From contig NC_079975.1 of NCBI RefSeq assembly GCF_029852145.1, positions 8,060,001 through 8,124,000 of the forward strand: DNA of 64,000 nt. Reading direction: 5' to 3'. This DNA is from Microplitis mediator (taxonomy: Eukaryota; Arthropoda; Insecta; Hymenoptera; Braconidae). Under the pieces are notes generated by a model that worked only from the letters and a program-made list of their open reading frames with translations, made no database searches and had not been told where the DNA came from. Position 1 is the stretch's first letter. Every line of letters begins with the position of its first letter. A program made the translations under genes and the position numbers. Positions 59,152-64,000 of this stretch are shown in pieces.

Positions 59152-59870
59152 TTAATAACTTTTCTATTTATTTTTACACGAAATAGTTAAGGACCTTAAA
59201 GTAAAAGGTTTGAAATTTTTTACCTGTGTATAAAAATACATAAAAAAATCATTTTTTATATAAATATTAATACTGAGATAGAAAACCTAATTTTTTTAAT
59301 TTAAAAAAATTTCCAACTATATTAATTTCTACGATGCAATCTAATATTAATATATTAAAAGTTTTTTTTTTATTGCGAAATATGAGTATCTCAGTTATAC
59401 AATAGTCTACAAACCGAGCGTTTTTTCACGTGAATCGAGATAGAAAACGACCAAGTTTTACTTTGTCGTCACAGAATTATATACGATGTCATATTCCCAA
59501 CAATTATAAGCTCGAAAAATAAAAATAATCTGATACTTCACAAACGAATCTCATAAAAAAAAAGAAGAACCTCCGTTGACATAAATCATTATTATTATTA
59601 TCATCATTTTTATGATAAAAAGCTTGAAATAGAGAACAAAGGAACAGGATTTTCCGATTTTATTTAATTTAATGATCTGTATCATTAAATCAATGGCATT
59701 AGTATGTCAAATAAAAATTTATTCAAACAAATATCAAGATAATAAACTCAGATGAATATGAATTATTTAAATCAACATATTTTTTTTATTAAAAAATCAT
59801 CATATATAATTCGAATCAAAAAAAGAAAAAAGGTGAAGAAGTAAATAGAGATTAGATAGAGCTGTGAGAT
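59152..59870. other. Intergenic, no gene recognised
   Basis: AT-rich sequence without a supportable frame or repeat. Confidence 0.5.
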
Positions 59871-59879
59871 AAAATTCTA

Positions 59880-61030
59880 TCGACGTTGGTTATAGCGACG
59901 TCGACGAACTGGAGCGCATTTAGGTAGAATGCTGCTTTGAAAATCGATAGTAGCGCGTACGCGTATGGCCAATCGCTACGACCTTTCGCCACGTCCACGT
60001 ACGGACGAACCCTGGACCCCATATAGACCAGGTGCGAATCTCTCCAGACTAGACTGATAACTATTTCCTACCAGTGCTAACTCACTACCCGTAATTTCTT
60101 CAAATCTATTCACTAACGTCTTATTTTTCCGGTACATCATCTTTTTATTTCAGAAAAAATATTTATTAATAAATTATCATAACAAAATTTCGATCAAACT
60201 TTTCTGAAAGCTTCCGGTGTAAATTTTGTATGAAAAAAAATCTACTTGAGTAACAACTTTTATTTAAAAAAAAAAAAATTATTATTATTTTTATTAACTG
60301 GTTGTTAAAACGCATGCGCAGATAAGATACGCGCGAAATAATCTCGAAAAAGTCCTAGTCTGCTGTCATCCTGCTCATACTCTGTACAGACCTAGGTACA
60401 GACTACTATATAGTTTAAAAGAAAAGTTGTCGACGTCGGGGGTGCTTTTTTCCGCGAGTAAAGTAAAAGAGAGTAGAGTATAGTAGAATATAAGGATGCG
60501 AATAAGGACAAGAGTGGGTGGATGAGAGATAGTAAAGGACAGATTGATAATACAGGATAGGAAAATATATAGAGAAGAAAAGAGAGGATTAGCAGAGCAG
60601 CAGCAGCAGCACCAGCACCAGCAGAAACTGCAATAGGTATAGTAGCATCCAGGTGAAGAAACGACGAGGACAGAGCGTTGGTTTCTCGAGTTAAACTGGA
60701 ATTGCGACAGAGAAAATAGAGATATATGTAGAGAGAGAGGATTCCCGCGAGCAGGCGCAGATTCAACGGATCCCGAATAGACTTTACTCATAGGGCAGTC
60801 GCTCCTTTGCTGCACCTTCGTGTTCCATCTAGCCAAATTATTTTATTGCCAAATAAAAGTATTGTGCTCAGTGTAATTAATAATAAAGTGAATTAATTAC
60901 TTGTTGTTATTCATTATTTTGTTAAAGCTGTGATTAATTGGAGTTAATATTTTATTTTATATCAAGACAAATTATTAAACTAGTGGTTTAAGTTGTGCTT
61001 TTCGGCGTTCATCGTCGCCGTGTTAGGTCA
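59880..61030 (+). promoter_or_regulatory. CpG-richer region, possible 5' end of a rightward gene
   Basis: GC and CpG rise sharply (GTAGCGCGTACGCGTATGG, 59950; AACGCATGCGCAG, 60310, an NRF1-like word). A purine-rich leader with a CAGCAGCAGCAGCACCAGCA run (60597) has only short ATG frames, and GTGTTAG|GTCAGT at about 61024 could be a first-exon donor. This fits a promoter and a non-coding first exon of a gene beyond the window. Orientation and the transcript itself are inference. Confidence 0.3.
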
Positions 61031-61609
61031 GTACGATTTAAAACAAAAATCTATAGGTCGAACAACCCTTTTGCTGCTGAGGTGTCGCTACTTTGTGTTG
61101 CTAAAATATCGAGATAATTGTTATTACATTTGTTTTAATTTATTTAAATAATTAGACGTAATAGAGGAAAAAGAATTTACATTTACGTGTAATTTAAAAT
61201 ATTAAATTATATTTTACTTTATTTTATTTTATTTTATTTATATGATTCTATTCAATTCAGCTTTTTTATTTTGTTTTCGTTTCACTTCGATAACTATGTA
61301 AGCTCTTGAGTTTATTGCCACTTATTGATTTCTTCAAGTTACGCATTTCTAATGAAAATTTTCACCTGTTTGTACAATCGATCGATTTTGTTAACATGAT
61401 AATTTTTATTCTCTTTTTAGAACTTAAGTAATTAAATTTTTTTTATTATTCGGTTTTATTGTAAAAAAAATTTTTGAAACTCAATCAAATTTAATGAAAA
61501 AATTTAAAGTTAATTTTTTTTTTAGGAACTCAGTATATGAAATATGAAAAATTTCCGTAGCAGTCACGAAAAAATATTTACTGGATAATATACTTATGAT
61601 TAATAATAT

Positions 61610-61681
<72 letters not shown>

Positions 61682-62209
61682 CTTTTGTTAGTGAAAAAGT
61701 TATAAATCAGTATCTTTGGGGGATTGTTACAAAGTAGCTGCGCCCTGAGATTCATTTTCTTTATCCCTGTTTCATCTAATTTTTTTTTCTAAACCTTTCT
61801 TTATCTTACTCACTTACCTAGTCCTCATACTTACCTTTATGTTCGTAGATGATATTCCTCATTGTCCCACCAATTGAGTGGTTTTGCTATATATACATAT
61901 ATATAAGCGTAATATATGTATTCACTGAATTGTGAAAGCGTAACTTGAGGGATCAAATCGATCGATCGACATAAGCCTACTTGAGTTTTCCTAACCTAAG
62001 AATACATTGGCTCAAGTATCCATAGATATAGATGAGAACTGAGTGGTTATATATATATACTTCACGGGGGGAGGAGGGGGATGAAAGCAATCTACCGCCT
62101 TATAATTCTCATATATTTTTAACCTCATTTTTGACCATAATCTTTGTTAGATAAAATTTTTTTAAGAAAAAATATTTAAATTATTATTTAAAATAATAAC
62201 ACAGCCACC
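61031..62209. other. Intron-like or intergenic DNA with (TA)n
   Basis: AT-rich, with a TA microsatellite at about 61613-61679 and a GGGGGGAGGAGGGGG run near 62065. No coding frame seen. Confidence 0.45.
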
Positions 62210-62210
62210 A

Positions 62211-63399
62211 TACTGTAAAAAAATTGAGGTGTGAACGGGGATTAAATCCGGAGTAAATGCGGGGGGATGACTGTGTATTTATTTAATCTCCTTGGAGTAA
62301 GACTCACTCCAAAGGGGAGTTTATTTTAATATTAAAACTCTAAATCGGAGTAAATCCGGATTTAAATAAAATTCAAATCACTCATCTGAAAAAGAAGCTC
62401 TCTACTTACTCCGTATTGTCTAAAATCGAATTAGTGAAAATCATGTGACAATCACTATTTGGCAGTGAATAGTCACTTATCCCCAGTGAAAAGTATACCA
62501 CTATTTGAATTAGTGACATACTTTTCACTAGTAAACAGTAAATAGTTACTATTTTCACACGGACAGAAAATCATGGCAGCGGTTCCCATAATTCTATAAA
62601 AATTTTTCCTATACCAACATAGGAGTTAGAACCATAAATTATGGGAACAGTTCCTATAATGATGGGAATGCTAACCATAACACTATAGAAATGGTTCCTA
62701 TAATTATAGGAATGGTTTCTATAATTTATAGGATTTGTTCCTATAATAATATGGAAATCATTCCCATAATATATAGGAACCATTCCCATAATATTATAAG
62801 AATGGTTCCTATAATATCATGGAAATGGTTCCCATACTATCATGAAAAAATTAATTTAAAGAAAAGTGTGGTAATCACTTCTACGATACGCAGAAATGTT
62901 ATTAAGTATAGAAACAAAAATTCGAACATTAAAAAAAATTCGGATTTGGCAAAAACATTAAAATTTTAAACAAAAAATTTTTTTTTTAACAAATTAGCGT
63001 CGAAGAAGCTTCATTTGGATCTCTCCTATTTTGCAAAAAAAAAAAAATTTATGATATTATGGGAGTGGTCCCCATATTGGTATAGGATATATTCCCATAC
63101 CGGTGTGGGAATGGTTCCCACAATGGTATGGGAATTATTCTCATACTATTATGGGAACTATGCCCATATATTATGGGAACCATCCCTATTATAGTATGGG
63201 TACAATTCCTATACCATTATGAGAACTAGTCCCATAATGCATAGCAAAACTTCCCATAATTTTCTTTCCGTGCACTATTTCAAATTTAAGAGAGTATGCA
63301 TAGTGTTTTTTTTAATCTCCGAAACTCCAAGTGACAGACTAAATTCGGATTTAAATCAAATCCGTAATGACCCCGAATTTACTCCCGTTTAATTACAGT

Positions 63400-63401
<2 letters not shown>
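62211..63401. mobile_element. TCGGAGT-word element with two nested levels
   Basis: Left part TACTGTAAAAAAATTGAGGTG with GGAGTAAGACTCACTCC words, right part ending TTTAATTACAGTA. The TTTCACT-word MITE (about 62425-63295) sits inside and itself holds 62558-63272. Confidence 0.65.
62558..63272. mobile_element. MITE of GGTTCCCATAATATTATGGGAA words, CA target site
   Basis: Ends CACGGACAGAAAATCATGG / CCATAATTTTCTTTCCGTG analogues with CA on both sides; the host family elsewhere reads ATTTTCACTATTTC, giving the empty site. About 20 units of ATGGGAACNATTCC in both orientations. Confidence 0.85.

Positions 63402-64000
<599 letters not shown>

Noticed and set aside
60375..60836. Two overlapping - strand frames of 153 and 124 codons
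   Set aside because: Antisense of a purine-rich, CAG-repeat leader; Cys runs come from the CAG tract; no ATG in good context.

Overview
The window is nuclear DNA of an insect. It is very AT-rich, introns use GT..AG, there are TATA promoters and AATAAA signals, a piece of a Jockey-type retrotransposon, and dozens of small inverted-repeat DNA elements. Five genes for secapin-like peptides, a family known from Hymenoptera, suggest a wasp; a parasitoid is my guess from the AT content and repeats, not something the sequence proves. No large conserved gene is visible, and most long reading frames are by-products of simple repeats or hairpins.

The gene-bearing core is about 14.2-46.1 kb. It holds seven small secreted-peptide genes. 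Five (S1-S5, all + strand, at 14.2, 26.6, 38.9, 42.4 and 45.9 kb) encode a signal peptide, a spacer that is strongly acidic in S2-S4, and a short basic C-terminal peptide with one pair of cysteines. Two (K_A at 22.6-24.0 kb and K_B at 31.2-35.1 kb, - strand) are three-exon genes for secreted six-cysteine peptides with a C-C-CC-C-C (knottin-like) pattern. K, S and a short repeated segment R form a duplicated block: R1-K_A-S2-R2-K_B-(inverted remnant K_C)-S3-R3-S4. S1 and S5 are more diverged outliers on either side. A 53-codon + strand frame with its own TATA box lies between K and S in both copies; whether it is a gene is uncertain.

Comparing duplicates is the most informative reading. The second coding exon of K_A and K_B differs almost entirely by amino-acid-changing substitutions, with every cysteine kept, while neighbouring intron sequence is nearly identical. 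S2 and S3 show the reverse: the mature peptide has only silent changes and the precursor part has mostly replacements. Duplicates also supply empty sites that define transposon ends exactly.

The flanks (1-14 kb and 46-64 kb) are mostly non-autonomous transposons, often nested two or three deep. Three terminal types recur: CACGG/CACTG ends, CCC..GGG ends, and GGGG..CCCC ends. The first two have 2-bp target duplications that are often TA but also TG, CA, AA, AC, CG, GA. Their bodies are built from iterated short self-complementary words that differ by family. Two long palindromes (arms about 238 and 300 bp) sit inside two copies of one such element. A CpG-richer stretch at 59.9-61.0 kb may be the 5' end of an ordinary gene reading rightwards out of the window.
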